64,000 nt of DNA, taken from the NCBI GenBank assembly GCA_963972525.1, contig CAXAUZ010000020.1, positions 1 through 64,000 of the forward strand, given 5' to 3'. Shown here piece by piece: positions 41,438 to 49,581 of the stretch. Source of the DNA: Salinilacustrithrix sp003476595. GTDB lineage: Bacteria > Actinomycetota > Acidimicrobiia > Acidimicrobiales > Salinilacustritrichaceae. Position 1 is the first letter of the stretch. Every line of letters begins with the position of its first letter. The translations under genes and the position numbers were made by a program. The notes beneath the pieces are model-generated. The model ran no database searches, was not told the origin of the DNA, and saw only the letters and a list, made by a program, of their open reading frames with translations.

Positions 41438-42682
41438 ATGGGTTGGCCCGAGATCGACGACGACGAGCTGTTCGGCCTGATCGACCGGGAGGTCGAGCGC
41501 CAGAACACCACCATCCAGCTGATCGCATCGGAGAACTTCACCTCTCCGGCCGTCATGCGGGCCACCGGCTCGGTGCTGACCAACAAGTACTCCGAGGGCT
41601 ACCCCGGCAAGCGCTACTACGGCGGCAACGAGGTCATCGACGAGGTCGAGACCCTCGCCATCGAGCGGGCCAAGTCCCTGTTCGGCGCGGCCCACGCCAA
41701 CGTCCAGCCCCACGCCGGCGCCAACGCCAACATGGGCGTGTACCTCGCCCTGCTCGACCCGGGTGACACCGTGCTCGGCCTGCGCCTCGACCAGGGCGGC
41801 CACCTCACGCACGGCTCGCCGGTGAACGCCAGCGGCAAGCTGTACGACTTCGTGTCCTACGGGGTCACCCCCTCCGACGAGCGCATCGACTTCGACCAGG
41901 TCCGCGATGTCGCCCTCGAGCACCGGCCCAAGATCATCGTGGCCGGGGCGACCGCCTACCCCCGCATCATCGACCCGCAGCCCTTCCGGGACATCGCGGA
42001 CGAGATCGGCGCCTACTTCATGTTCGACGCCGCCCACATCGCCGGGCTGATCGCCGGCGGCGTGCACCCCTCGCCGGTGCCGGTGGCCGACATCGTCACC
42101 TTCACGACGCACAAGACCCTGCGCGGCCCCCGGGGCGGCACGATCCTGTGCACCGAGGAGCTGGCCTCCACCATCGACAAGGCGATGTTCCCCGGGCTGC
42201 AGGGCGGTCCCCTCGACCACGTCATCGCCGGCAAGGCCGTCGCCTTCGCCGAGGCCGCCACCGGGGAGTTCCGGGACTACGCCGCCCAGATCGTGCGCAA
42301 CGCCGAGGCGCTGGCGCGGGGCCTCGCCGGCCGTGGCCTGCGGCTCGTGTCCGGCGGCACCGACAACCACCTGCTGCTGGTCGACCTGCGTTCCTACGAC
42401 GAGGAGCTGTCGGGCAAGAAGGCCCGCCTCGCCCTCGACCGGGCCGGCATCTCGCTCAACGAGAACACCGTCCCCGACGACCCCCGCCCGCCCTACATCA
42501 CCTCGGGCCTGCGCATCGGCACGCCGGCGGTCACCACCCAGGGCATGGGTGAGGACGAGATGGACGTCATCGCCGGGTTGATCGTGCGCACGCTCGACGG
42601 CCGGGAGGACGAGACCGAGATCGCGGCGGTCCGCGACGAGGTCCGCACCCTCTGCGGCAAGTTCGAGCCCTACCCGGTCTGA
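41438..42682 (+). CDS. glyA: Serine hydroxymethyltransferase
   Basis: 414 residues. The PLP Lys is in TFTTHKTLRGPRGG; IASENFTS, YSEGYPGKRYYGG and HAGANANMGVY are family marks. It moves the serine hydroxymethyl group to tetrahydrofolate, giving glycine and 5,10-methylene-THF. No ribosome binding site; CACGAT six bases before the ATG could be a weak -10 box. Confidence 0.95.
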   Translation: MGWPEIDDDELFGLIDREVERQNTTIQLIASENFTSPAVMRATGSVLTNKYSEGYPGKRYYGGNEVIDEVETLAIERAKSLFGAAHANVQPHAGANANMGVYLALLDPGDTVLGLRLDQGGHLTHGSPVNASGKLYDFVSYGVTPSDERIDFDQVRDVALEHRPKIIVAGATAYPRIIDPQPFRDIADEIGAYFMFDAAHIAGLIAGGVHPSPVPVADIVTFTTHKTLRGPRGGTILCTEELASTIDKAMFPGLQGGPLDHVIAGKAVAFAEAATGEFRDYAAQIVRNAEALARGLAGRGLRLVSGGTDNHLLLVDLRSYDEELSGKKARLALDRAGISLNENTVPDDPRPPYITSGLRIGTPAVTTQGMGEDEMDVIAGLIVRTLDGREDETEIAAVRDEVRTLCGKFEPYPV

Positions 42683-42718
42683 TCCGCCGGCGCCGGCCGC
42701 CGCCGGCGCACCTCCACC

Positions 42719-43837
42719 ATGGACGCGCTCCTGGTCTTCGCCGCCGCTGCCCTCACCACGCTGGTGCTCACCCCGTTGGCGGGGCGGCTCGCGGCCCGGC
42801 TGGGCGCCATCGCCGTCCCCGACGACCGGCGGGTGCACGCCCGGCCGACGCCGACCCTCGGCGGCCTCGGGATCCTGGCCGGGTTCCTCGTCGGGATGCT
42901 GGTCGGCTGGCGGGGCGGCGGCTTCGGGGCCATCTTCACCGCGCCCACCGTCCCCCTCGGGGTGGTCGTGGCCGCGGTGGTCGTCTACGCGGTCGGCGCC
43001 TTCGACGACGTGCGGGAGATCTCGGCCCCGGCCAAGACCGCCGGCACCGTGCTCGCCGGCTCGATCCTCAACATCGCCGGCGTGTCGATCCTGCTGTTCC
43101 GCATGCCCGAGGTCGGCCTCATCGACCTGTCCCCGGACCTGGCCGCCCTCGTCACCGTGCTCTGGGTCGTGGGCATGTGTCAGGCCATCAACCTCATCGA
43201 CGGCCTCGACGGCCTCGCCGCCGGCATCGTGGCCATCGCGTCCGGGGCGCTGTTCCTCTTCGCCGACAAGCTCGGCGACCCGAGCGTCGCCCAGCTCCCG
43301 GCCGACAACGTCGCGCCCCTCGTCGCCCTGGCCACCTGCGGCGCGTGCGTGGGGTTCCTCCCGCACAACTGGAACCCGGCGTCGCAGTTCATGGGCGACG
43401 GCGGCGCGCTCCTGCTCGGCCTGCTGATGGCCGCCTCGTCCATCGCCGTGGGCGGCAACTCGCTGGCCGACTCCTCGAGCCAGACGTTCTTCTTCTTCGC
43501 CCCGTTGTTCATCCCGCTCGTGATCCTCGGGGTGCCGATCTTCGACACCGCCTACGCGATCGTGCGGCGGGTGCGCAAGGGGATGAGCTTCGCCGAGGCG
43601 GACAAGGGACACCTCCACCACCGGCTCATGGACCTCGGCCACGGCCAGCGGCGCAGCGTCGCCATCCTCTGGCTCTGGACCGCGCTGCTCTCGGGCCTGG
43701 TGCTCTACCCGGTGTACACCGACTCCGACGACGGCGCGCTGCCCATCGGCATCGCCGCCCTCGCCCTGGTGCTCTACACCGTGCTCCACCCCCGGGCCCG
43801 CACCGAACGGCGCGCCCGCCGCGAGCCCCAACCCTGA
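42719..43837 (+). CDS. Polyprenyl-phosphate GlcNAc-1-phosphate transferase (WecA/TagO-like)
   Basis: 372 residues, about 11 membrane helices. VPDDRRVHARPTPTLGGLGI, VGAFDDVREI, NLIDGLDGLAAG and KGHLHHRLMDLGHGQRR are the MraY/WecA-family loops with the Mg-binding aspartates. It starts linker-unit synthesis of a secondary cell-wall polymer. In actinobacteria this gene (wecA, e.g. mycobacterial Rv1302) regularly precedes the ATP synthase operon, as here. It fits with the LCP and flippase-like genes at 8-10 kb. Confidence 0.9.
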   Translation: MDALLVFAAAALTTLVLTPLAGRLAARLGAIAVPDDRRVHARPTPTLGGLGILAGFLVGMLVGWRGGGFGAIFTAPTVPLGVVVAAVVVYAVGAFDDVREISAPAKTAGTVLAGSILNIAGVSILLFRMPEVGLIDLSPDLAALVTVLWVVGMCQAINLIDGLDGLAAGIVAIASGALFLFADKLGDPSVAQLPADNVAPLVALATCGACVGFLPHNWNPASQFMGDGGALLLGLLMAASSIAVGGNSLADSSSQTFFFFAPLFIPLVILGVPIFDTAYAIVRRVRKGMSFAEADKGHLHHRLMDLGHGQRRSVAILWLWTALLSGLVLYPVYTDSDDGALPIGIAALALVLYTVLHPRARTERRARREPQP

Positions 43838-43883
43838 GCCACCCCTTTGCTACGTTGCCCCGAGCCGTCGGGGGACCCTGGAT

Positions 43884-43913
43884 TTGCCGTCTCGCGACCT
43901 GCTTTCATAGATT
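43884..43913 (+). promoter_or_regulatory. Candidate promoter of the ATP synthase operon
   Basis: TTGCCG (43884-43889) and TAGATT (43908-43913) are separated by 18 bases in the most AT-rich stretch of the area. The predicted start would leave a leader of about 35 bases with AAGGA before the GTG at 43956. Confidence 0.45.
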
Positions 43914-43955
43914 GCGAAACGATTCACAAGCGGCGCCGAAGGATCCCCTCGAACC

Positions 43956-44279
43956 GTGTCCCCGAGAAGCGACAAGCCAGCCCTGAACGAGCTGCTCGGT
44001 GACGAGTCGGCCCGTGGCATCGAGCTCGCCGTGACCCCTGTGGTCTTCGGTGGGTTCGGCTGGCTCGTCGATGGTCGGCTCGGCACCGGCCCCTGGCTCA
44101 CGCTCGCCTTCGCGGGCTTCGCCCTGGTCGGCACCATCGCCAAGCTGTGGTTCACCTACGACGCCGAGATGCGCGAGCTCGAGTCCACCAGTCGGTGGGC
44201 ACGCGGCAGCCGCCAGGCGCAGAGCGCCGCCCCGGCCGACGACGTCGACCTCTGGTCCGATCGGCGGGCCCAGGCGTGA
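43956..44279 (+). CDS. AtpZ/AtpI-type ATP synthase accessory protein
   Basis: 107 residues, two membrane helices (TPVVFGGFGWLVDGRLG and LTLAFAGFALVGTIAKLWF). Small two-helix proteins of this type precede bacterial atp operons and are linked to Mg2+ transport or c-ring assembly. GTG start; the end overlaps the next gene by four bases (GTGA). Confidence 0.78.
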   Translation: MSPRSDKPALNELLGDESARGIELAVTPVVFGGFGWLVDGRLGTGPWLTLAFAGFALVGTIAKLWFTYDAEMRELESTSRWARGSRQAQSAAPADDVDLWSDRRAQA

Positions 44280-44737
44280 TCCCCGTCGCCGCCCCCGCCG
44301 GTGAGGCCCCCGAGTACGAGCTCGTGGGCGATCTGCTCCGCAAGGCCCTCCCCGTGGCCCCGGTGGCGGTGGCCGTGGCCGCGATCTTCGCCGGCCTCGA
44401 CGGTGCCCTCTCCGCCGGCGTGGGCGTCGCCCTCGTCGCCGGCAACCTCCTCCTCGCCGCCGCCAGCCTCGTCTGGGCCGGTCGCATCAGCCTCGGCCTG
44501 CTCATGGGCGTCGCCCTCGGCGGCTACGCCGTGCGCATCGGCCTGCTCTTCCTGCTCGTGCTCCTCCTGCAGGACCTCGACTGGATCCACCTCCCCAGCC
44601 TCGGGCTCACGCTCGTCATCACGCACCTCGGTCTGCTCTTCTGGGAGCTCCGGTACGTGTCGGCCAGCCTCGCCCACCCGGGCCTCAAGCCCACGACCGC
44701 CCCCGCAACCTTCGCATCCAAGGAGCGAGCCCAGTGA
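44276..44737 (+). CDS. ATP synthase subunit I-like membrane protein
   Basis: 153 residues, four membrane helices (for example VALVAGNLLLAAASLVWAG and RIGLLFLLVLLL). It has the size and position of AtpI (UncI), thought to help c-ring assembly. GTG start overlapping the previous stop, and GTGA overlap with atpB. Confidence 0.75.
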   Translation: MIPVAAPAGEAPEYELVGDLLRKALPVAPVAVAVAAIFAGLDGALSAGVGVALVAGNLLLAAASLVWAGRISLGLLMGVALGGYAVRIGLLFLLVLLLQDLDWIHLPSLGLTLVITHLGLLFWELRYVSASLAHPGLKPTTAPATFASKERAQ

Positions 44738-45498
44738 TCTTCGGTCTCGAGTTCCCGCCGCTGAGCCACATCGTCGACTGGCCCGTCTTCCTGTTCGAGG
44801 ACACGCCGTTCGGGGTGAACAAGGTGGTCCTCGTCTACGTGGCGGCGGTCCTGCTGACGATGCTGATCTTCATCCTCGGCAACCAGCGCAAGCTCGTTCC
44901 CTCCGGCGCCCAGAACCTCGCCGAGTCCTCCGTGAACTTCGTCGAGGACGGCATCATCATGCAGTCGATGGGGCCCCGGGGCCTCAAGTGGGCCCCGATG
45001 CTCACGGCGATGTTCTTCTTCATCTTCTTCTGCAACATCTTCGAGGTCGTGCCGGGCGTGCAGATGCCGGCCACGGCCCGCATCGCCCTGCCGATGTTCC
45101 TCGCCATCTTCGTGTGGTTCGTGTTCAACATCGCCGGCATGATCGAGCACGGCCCGATCGGCTACCTGAAGCACAGCCTGATCCCGCCCGGCGTGCCCGT
45201 CGGCCTGCTGCCGATCATCGTGCCGATCGAGTTCGTCTCGAACTTCCTGGTCCGGCCCTTCTCGCTGATGGTGCGACTCTTCGCCAACCTGCTGGCCGGC
45301 CACATCCTCCTCGTCACCTTCGCCGTGCTCACCGCGGCGCTGTGGACCACGGAGTGGTACGCGGTGTTCCTGCCGCTGCCGCTGTTCGCCGTGATCTTCT
45401 TCGTGGCCTTCGAGATCCTGGTCTCGTTCCTCCAGGCGTACGTGTTCACGCTGCTGACCGCGGTCTACATCGACTCGGCCACCAGCCACGAGCACTGA
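44734..45498 (+). CDS. atpB: ATP synthase F0 subunit a
   Basis: 254 residues, six or so membrane helices. The essential Arg is in SLMVRLFANLLAGH. Subunit a forms the proton half-channels against the c-ring. GTG start inside the atpI-like stop (GTGA). Confidence 0.95.
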   Translation: MIFGLEFPPLSHIVDWPVFLFEDTPFGVNKVVLVYVAAVLLTMLIFILGNQRKLVPSGAQNLAESSVNFVEDGIIMQSMGPRGLKWAPMLTAMFFFIFFCNIFEVVPGVQMPATARIALPMFLAIFVWFVFNIAGMIEHGPIGYLKHSLIPPGVPVGLLPIIVPIEFVSNFLVRPFSLMVRLFANLLAGHILLVTFAVLTAALWTTEWYAVFLPLPLFAVIFFVAFEILVSFLQAYVFTLLTAVYIDSATSHEH

Positions 45499-45553
45499 TC
45501 ACCTTCTCAATTCCAAGTCCCAACCCAACCCACACAAGGAGAGAGGACCTCTC

Positions 45554-45781
45554 ATGATCCTCGCCGAAATCACCGACACCGGCCTTGCTGCACTGACGTA
45601 CGGCATCGGGGCCCTGGGCCCCGGCATCGGCATCGGCTACCTGGTCGGCCAGGCCGTCCAGGCCATGGCCCGTCAGCCCGAGGCCGCCGGCATGGTCCGG
45701 ACCACGATGTTCCTGGGCATCGCCTTCGTGGAGGCCCTGGCCCTCATCGGCTTCGTGGTCTTCTTCCTCGGCCAGGCCTGA
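45554..45781 (+). CDS. atpE: ATP synthase F0 subunit c
   Basis: 75 residues, two helices with the GIGALGPGIGIGYLVG glycine-rich first helix and E60 (GIAFVEALAL) as the ion carrier. It lacks the Ser/Thr next to the Glu seen in Na+-type c subunits, so it is a proton type. AAGGAGAGAGG provides a strong ribosome binding site, as expected for the multi-copy ring subunit. The 55-base gap after atpB is the largest gap among atpB-atpC. Confidence 0.95.
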   Translation: MILAEITDTGLAALTYGIGALGPGIGIGYLVGQAVQAMARQPEAAGMVRTTMFLGIAFVEALALIGFVVFFLGQA

Positions 45782-45793
45782 GCGGAGGACCGC

Positions 45794-46528
45794 ATGCGAC
45801 GAATCACGAGACTGCTGCTGATCGCAGCGCTCGGGGTCGCCGCCCTGGTCGGTACCGCCGCGCCCGCAGGCGCGGTCGGCGAATCCGTCGAGGGCTGCAC
45901 CATCGAAGCGGTGCAGGAGATGCTCGAGGGCAAGGAGGGCCTCGAGCCCGGCACGCCCGAGTACGAGGCCATCTCCGAGGAGACCGAGGAAGCGGTCGCT
46001 GACTGCATCGAGGCTCCCAACGTGCTGCTCCCCGAGATCAACGAGGTCATCTGGGGCGGCATCGGCTTCCTGGTCGTGCTGTTCTTCATGATGAAGTTCG
46101 GCTTCCCCGCCGCCAAGAAGGCCATGACCGACCGCACGGCCAAGATCCAGGGCGACCTGGACGCCGCCGAGCAGGCCAAGGCCGACGCCGAGGCCGTCAA
46201 GGCCGACTACGAGTCCAAGGTGGCCGAGGCCAAGGCCGAAGCCGGCCGGATCATCGAAGAGGCCCGACAGGACGCCGACCGGCTGCGCGCCGATCAGCAG
46301 TCCCGCCTGAACGAGGAGCTCGCTGCTGCTCGTACCCAGGCCCAGGCCGACATCGATGCCGCCAAGGGCCAGGCCATGTCCGAGCTCCGCGGCGAGGTCG
46401 CCACCATCGCCATCGGCGCAGCCGAGAGCGTCGTGGGCGCCAACCTCGACCGCGACGCCCAGACCCGCCTCATCGAGGACTACATCAACCGGGTCCAGGC
46501 CGCACCCTCCGGCAACGGGCAGGGCTGA
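45794..46528 (+). CDS. atpF: ATP synthase F0 subunit b with N-terminal signal-like extension
   Basis: 244 residues, against about 160-170 for most b subunits. Residues 1-28 look like a signal peptide (MRRITRLLLIAALGVAALVG, TAAPAGA). An acidic external segment with C35 and C71 follows, then the usual membrane helix (~81-102, GGIGFLVVLFFMMKFGF) and a long Ala/Glu-rich coiled coil for the peripheral stalk. The cysteines could form a disulphide outside the membrane. The C-terminus (ESVVGANLDRDAQTRLIEDY) is typical. Confidence 0.93.
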   Translation: MRRITRLLLIAALGVAALVGTAAPAGAVGESVEGCTIEAVQEMLEGKEGLEPGTPEYEAISEETEEAVADCIEAPNVLLPEINEVIWGGIGFLVVLFFMMKFGFPAAKKAMTDRTAKIQGDLDAAEQAKADAEAVKADYESKVAEAKAEAGRIIEEARQDADRLRADQQSRLNEELAAARTQAQADIDAAKGQAMSELRGEVATIAIGAAESVVGANLDRDAQTRLIEDYINRVQAAPSGNGQG

Positions 46529-46530
46529 GC

Positions 46531-47058
46531 ATGGGCACCGAGCGTGACAAGGCATACGCCATGGCGATCGCCGCCGTGGGGCGCGCCGAAGGCGAGCTCG
46601 ACAAGGTGCAGGACGAGCTGTTCAGCCTGTCCCGCACGCTCGGCGGCTCCGAGGAGCTGCTCTCGACGCTGACCGACGCCCAGGTGCCGGTCGCCCGTCG
46701 ACAGCAGATCGTCGAGGACCTCCTCGCCGGGAAGGTGTCCAAGTCCACCATCGCCACCGTGTCGATGGTCGTGGCCGCCGGCCGCGCCCGCGACCTCACC
46801 GGCATCGCCGACGAGCTCGTCGCGCTCGGTGCCGCCGAAGGTGGCCGCGACGTCGCGGTGGTGCGGTCGGCCATCGACCTCACCGACGACCAGAAGGCCC
46901 GCCTGGCCACTGCGCTGCAGCAGGCCGTGGGTCGCCCGGTCGACATCCGCGTCGTCATCGATCCCTCCGTGCTCGGAGGGCTGGTCGCCCAGGTCGGCGA
47001 CACCGTCATCGACGGCTCCGTCCGTCGGCGTCTCGACCTGCTGAAGCAAGCCATCTAG
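46531..47058 (+). CDS. atpH: ATP synthase F1 subunit delta
   Basis: 175 residues. AYAMAIAAVGRAEGELDKV at the N-terminus and the conserved C-terminal DPSVLGGLVAQVGDTVIDGS identify OSCP/delta, which joins the stalk to F1. Unlike mycobacteria, b and delta are separate genes. Two bases separate it from atpF. Confidence 0.95.
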   Translation: MGTERDKAYAMAIAAVGRAEGELDKVQDELFSLSRTLGGSEELLSTLTDAQVPVARRQQIVEDLLAGKVSKSTIATVSMVVAAGRARDLTGIADELVALGAAEGGRDVAVVRSAIDLTDDQKARLATALQQAVGRPVDIRVVIDPSVLGGLVAQVGDTVIDGSVRRRLDLLKQAI

Positions 47059-47071
47059 GGGCTCACATCCA

Positions 47072-48604
47072 ATGACTGATCTGAACATCAACTCCGGCGA
47101 CATCGCCGCCGCCATCCGCAAGAACCTCGAGGGGTTCGACCCGTCGATCGGCACGGCCACCGTCGGCCGCATCGCCGAGGTCGGCGACGGCATCGCTCGC
47201 GTCACCGGCCTGCCCGGCTGCGCCGTGAACGAGCTGCTCGAGTTCGAAGACGGCACCAAGGGCCTGGCCCTGAACCTCGACGAGGAGTCGATCGGTGCCG
47301 TGGTGCTCGGTGAGGTCGACCACATCAACGAGGGCCAGGCCGTCCGCGCCACCGGCCAGATCCTGTCGGTGCCCTGCGGCGACGGCCTCCTCGGCCGCGT
47401 CGTGGACGCCCTCGGCAACCCCGTCGACGGCAAGGGCCCGCTCCAGAACGTCGGCACCCGCCGCATGGAGATCCAGGCCCCCGGCATCATGGGCCGCCAG
47501 CCCGTGCACGAGCCGCTGCAGACCGGCATCAAGGCCATCGACTCGATGACCCCGATCGGTCGTGGCCAGCGAGAGCTGATCATCGGCGACCGCAAGACCG
47601 GCAAGACCGTCGTGGCGATCGACACCATCCTGAACCAGAAGGGTCTCGGGGTGAAGTGCATCTACGTCGCCATCGGCCAGAAGGAGTCCACGGTCGCCCA
47701 GACCGTGAGCACCCTCGCCGAGCACGGCGCCCTGGACTACACGGTCGTGGTCGTGGCCGGCGGCTCCGACCCGGCGCCGTTCAAGTACCTGGCCCCCTAC
47801 GCCGGGTGCGCCATGGGCCAGCACTGGATGGAGAACAGCCAGCACGCCCTCGTCGTCTACGACGACCTGTCCAAGCAGGCCGAGGCGTACCGCCAGGTGT
47901 CGCTGCTGCTGCGCCGCCCGCCGGGCCGCGAGGCCTACCCGGGCGACGTGTTCTACCTGCACAGCCGCCTGCTCGAGCGGGCCGCCAAGCTCTCCGACGA
48001 GCTCGGCGCCGGTTCGCTCACCGCCCTGCCGATCATCGAGACCAAGGCCGGCGACATCTCGGCCTACATCCCGACGAACGTGATCTCGATCACCGACGGC
48101 CAGGTGTTCCTCCAGGAGGACCTCTTCAAGTCCGGCATCCGTCCGGCGTTCGACACGGGTCAGTCGGTGTCCCGTGTGGGTGGCGCCGCGCAGATCAAGG
48201 CCATGAAGACCGCGGTGGGCACGCTCAAGGGCGACCTGTCCCAGTTCCGCGAGCTCGAGTCCTTCGCCCAGTTCGGTTCCGAGCTCGACGCCGTGTCCCA
48301 GGCCACGCTCGACCGCGGCTACCGCCTGGTGGAGCTGCTCAAGCAGGACCTCAACTCGCCGCTGCGGGTCGAGGAGCAGGTGATCGTGCTCTACGCCGGC
48401 ACCCAGGGCTTCCTCGACGGCATCCCGGTCGAGGACGTGAAGCGCTACGAGGCCGACCTCCTGGCCTGGTTCGAGGCTCGCCACCGCGACATCCTCGACG
48501 GCATCCGGGAGACGGGGAAGATCCCGTCCGAGGACGACCTCAAGGCAGCGCTGCAGGGCTTCACCGACCAGTTCGAGACCACGGTCAGCACCGAGGAGTC
48601 GTAG
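47072..48604 (+). CDS. atpA: ATP synthase F1 subunit alpha
   Basis: 510 residues. Walker A is GDRKTGKT; other marks are LPGCAVNELLEF and YAGCAMGQHWM. Non-catalytic nucleotide-binding subunit of F1. The stop TAG shares a base with the GTG of atpG. Confidence 0.96.
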   Translation: MTDLNINSGDIAAAIRKNLEGFDPSIGTATVGRIAEVGDGIARVTGLPGCAVNELLEFEDGTKGLALNLDEESIGAVVLGEVDHINEGQAVRATGQILSVPCGDGLLGRVVDALGNPVDGKGPLQNVGTRRMEIQAPGIMGRQPVHEPLQTGIKAIDSMTPIGRGQRELIIGDRKTGKTVVAIDTILNQKGLGVKCIYVAIGQKESTVAQTVSTLAEHGALDYTVVVVAGGSDPAPFKYLAPYAGCAMGQHWMENSQHALVVYDDLSKQAEAYRQVSLLLRRPPGREAYPGDVFYLHSRLLERAAKLSDELGAGSLTALPIIETKAGDISAYIPTNVISITDGQVFLQEDLFKSGIRPAFDTGQSVSRVGGAAQIKAMKTAVGTLKGDLSQFRELESFAQFGSELDAVSQATLDRGYRLVELLKQDLNSPLRVEEQVIVLYAGTQGFLDGIPVEDVKRYEADLLAWFEARHRDILDGIRETGKIPSEDDLKAALQGFTDQFETTVSTEES

Positions 48605-49572
48605 TGGCAGGCGGCAAGGAGCGCGTCCTGCGCCGGCGCATCAAGTCGGTGCAGACCACGAAGAAGATCACGAAGGCGATGGAGCTCATCGCCGCCAGTC
48701 GGATCGTCAAGAGCCAGCAACGCGTCCTCGCCGCCCGCCCGTACGCCGACCAGATCACCGAGGTGATCCGGAACCTCGCGGCGGCCGGTGCCGGCGGCGG
48801 CGCCCCCCTGCTCGCCCCGCGCGAGCAGGTCCAGACCATCGCCACCATCGTCGTCGGCGGCGACCGCGGCCTGTCGGGCGCCTACAACTCCAACGCCATC
48901 CGCATGGGCGAGCGCAACATCGCCGCCCAGCGCCGCGAGGGCAAGGACACGGTGCTGATCGCCGTGGGCAAGAAGGTCGAGAGCTACTTCCGCTTCCGGA
49001 AGTACGACATCGCCGATGCCTTCACCGGCTTCCTCGACGAGCCCCACTACGAAGACGCCCGGCGCATCGCGGAGGCCGTCGTCCCCAAGTTCGAGGACGG
49101 CACCTACGACCGGGTGGACATCGTCTACACCCAGTTCCTGTCGGCCGGCACCCAGCAGGTGGTCACCCGCCAGTTCCTGCCGCTCGACACCTCGGCCATC
49201 ACCGAGACCGCCAGCGACGGCCCCTCCGCCGACTACGAGTTCGAGCCGGGACCCGAGCAGATCCTCGACCGGCTGCTGCCTCGCTACGCCGAGGCCCGCC
49301 TCTTCTCCGCCCTCCTCGAGGGCGCGGCCTCCTTCTTCGCCGCCCAGCAGCGCGCCATGAAGTCGGCCACCGACAACGCGGAGGAGCTCATCACCAAGCT
49401 CTCCCGCGAGATGAACCGCGCCCGCCAGGACTCCATCACGACCGAGATCATGGAGATCGTCGGTGGTGCCGAGGCCCTCCGCCAGAGCAAGAGCGAAGGC
49501 ATGGACCTGATCCCCGATGATGCCCTCAGCATCCGAGACCTGCTCGTCGACACCGTCGACTACAACCGCTAG
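48604..49572 (+). CDS. atpG: ATP synthase F1 subunit gamma with C-terminal extension
   Basis: 322 residues. N-terminal helix (RRRIKSVQTTKKITKAMELI, then AASR) and C-terminal helix (NRARQDSITTEIMEIVGGAEAL) form the rotor shaft. Most gamma subunits end at GGAxAL; here about 27 more residues follow (RQSKSEGMDLIPDDALSIRD and on). The tail would point towards the top of the F1 cavity, so it could affect rotation, but this is inference. Confidence 0.94.
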   Translation: MAGGKERVLRRRIKSVQTTKKITKAMELIAASRIVKSQQRVLAARPYADQITEVIRNLAAAGAGGGAPLLAPREQVQTIATIVVGGDRGLSGAYNSNAIRMGERNIAAQRREGKDTVLIAVGKKVESYFRFRKYDIADAFTGFLDEPHYEDARRIAEAVVPKFEDGTYDRVDIVYTQFLSAGTQQVVTRQFLPLDTSAITETASDGPSADYEFEPGPEQILDRLLPRYAEARLFSALLEGAASFFAAQQRAMKSATDNAEELITKLSREMNRARQDSITTEIMEIVGGAEALRQSKSEGMDLIPDDALSIRDLLVDTVDYNR

Positions 49573-49581
49573 GAGCACCCC

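Noticed and set aside
41399..41438. GTG/ATG starts upstream of glyA
   Set aside because: In-frame upstream sequence overlaps the rpiB end and lacks similarity to the SHMT N-terminus; ATG 41438 matches the family start.
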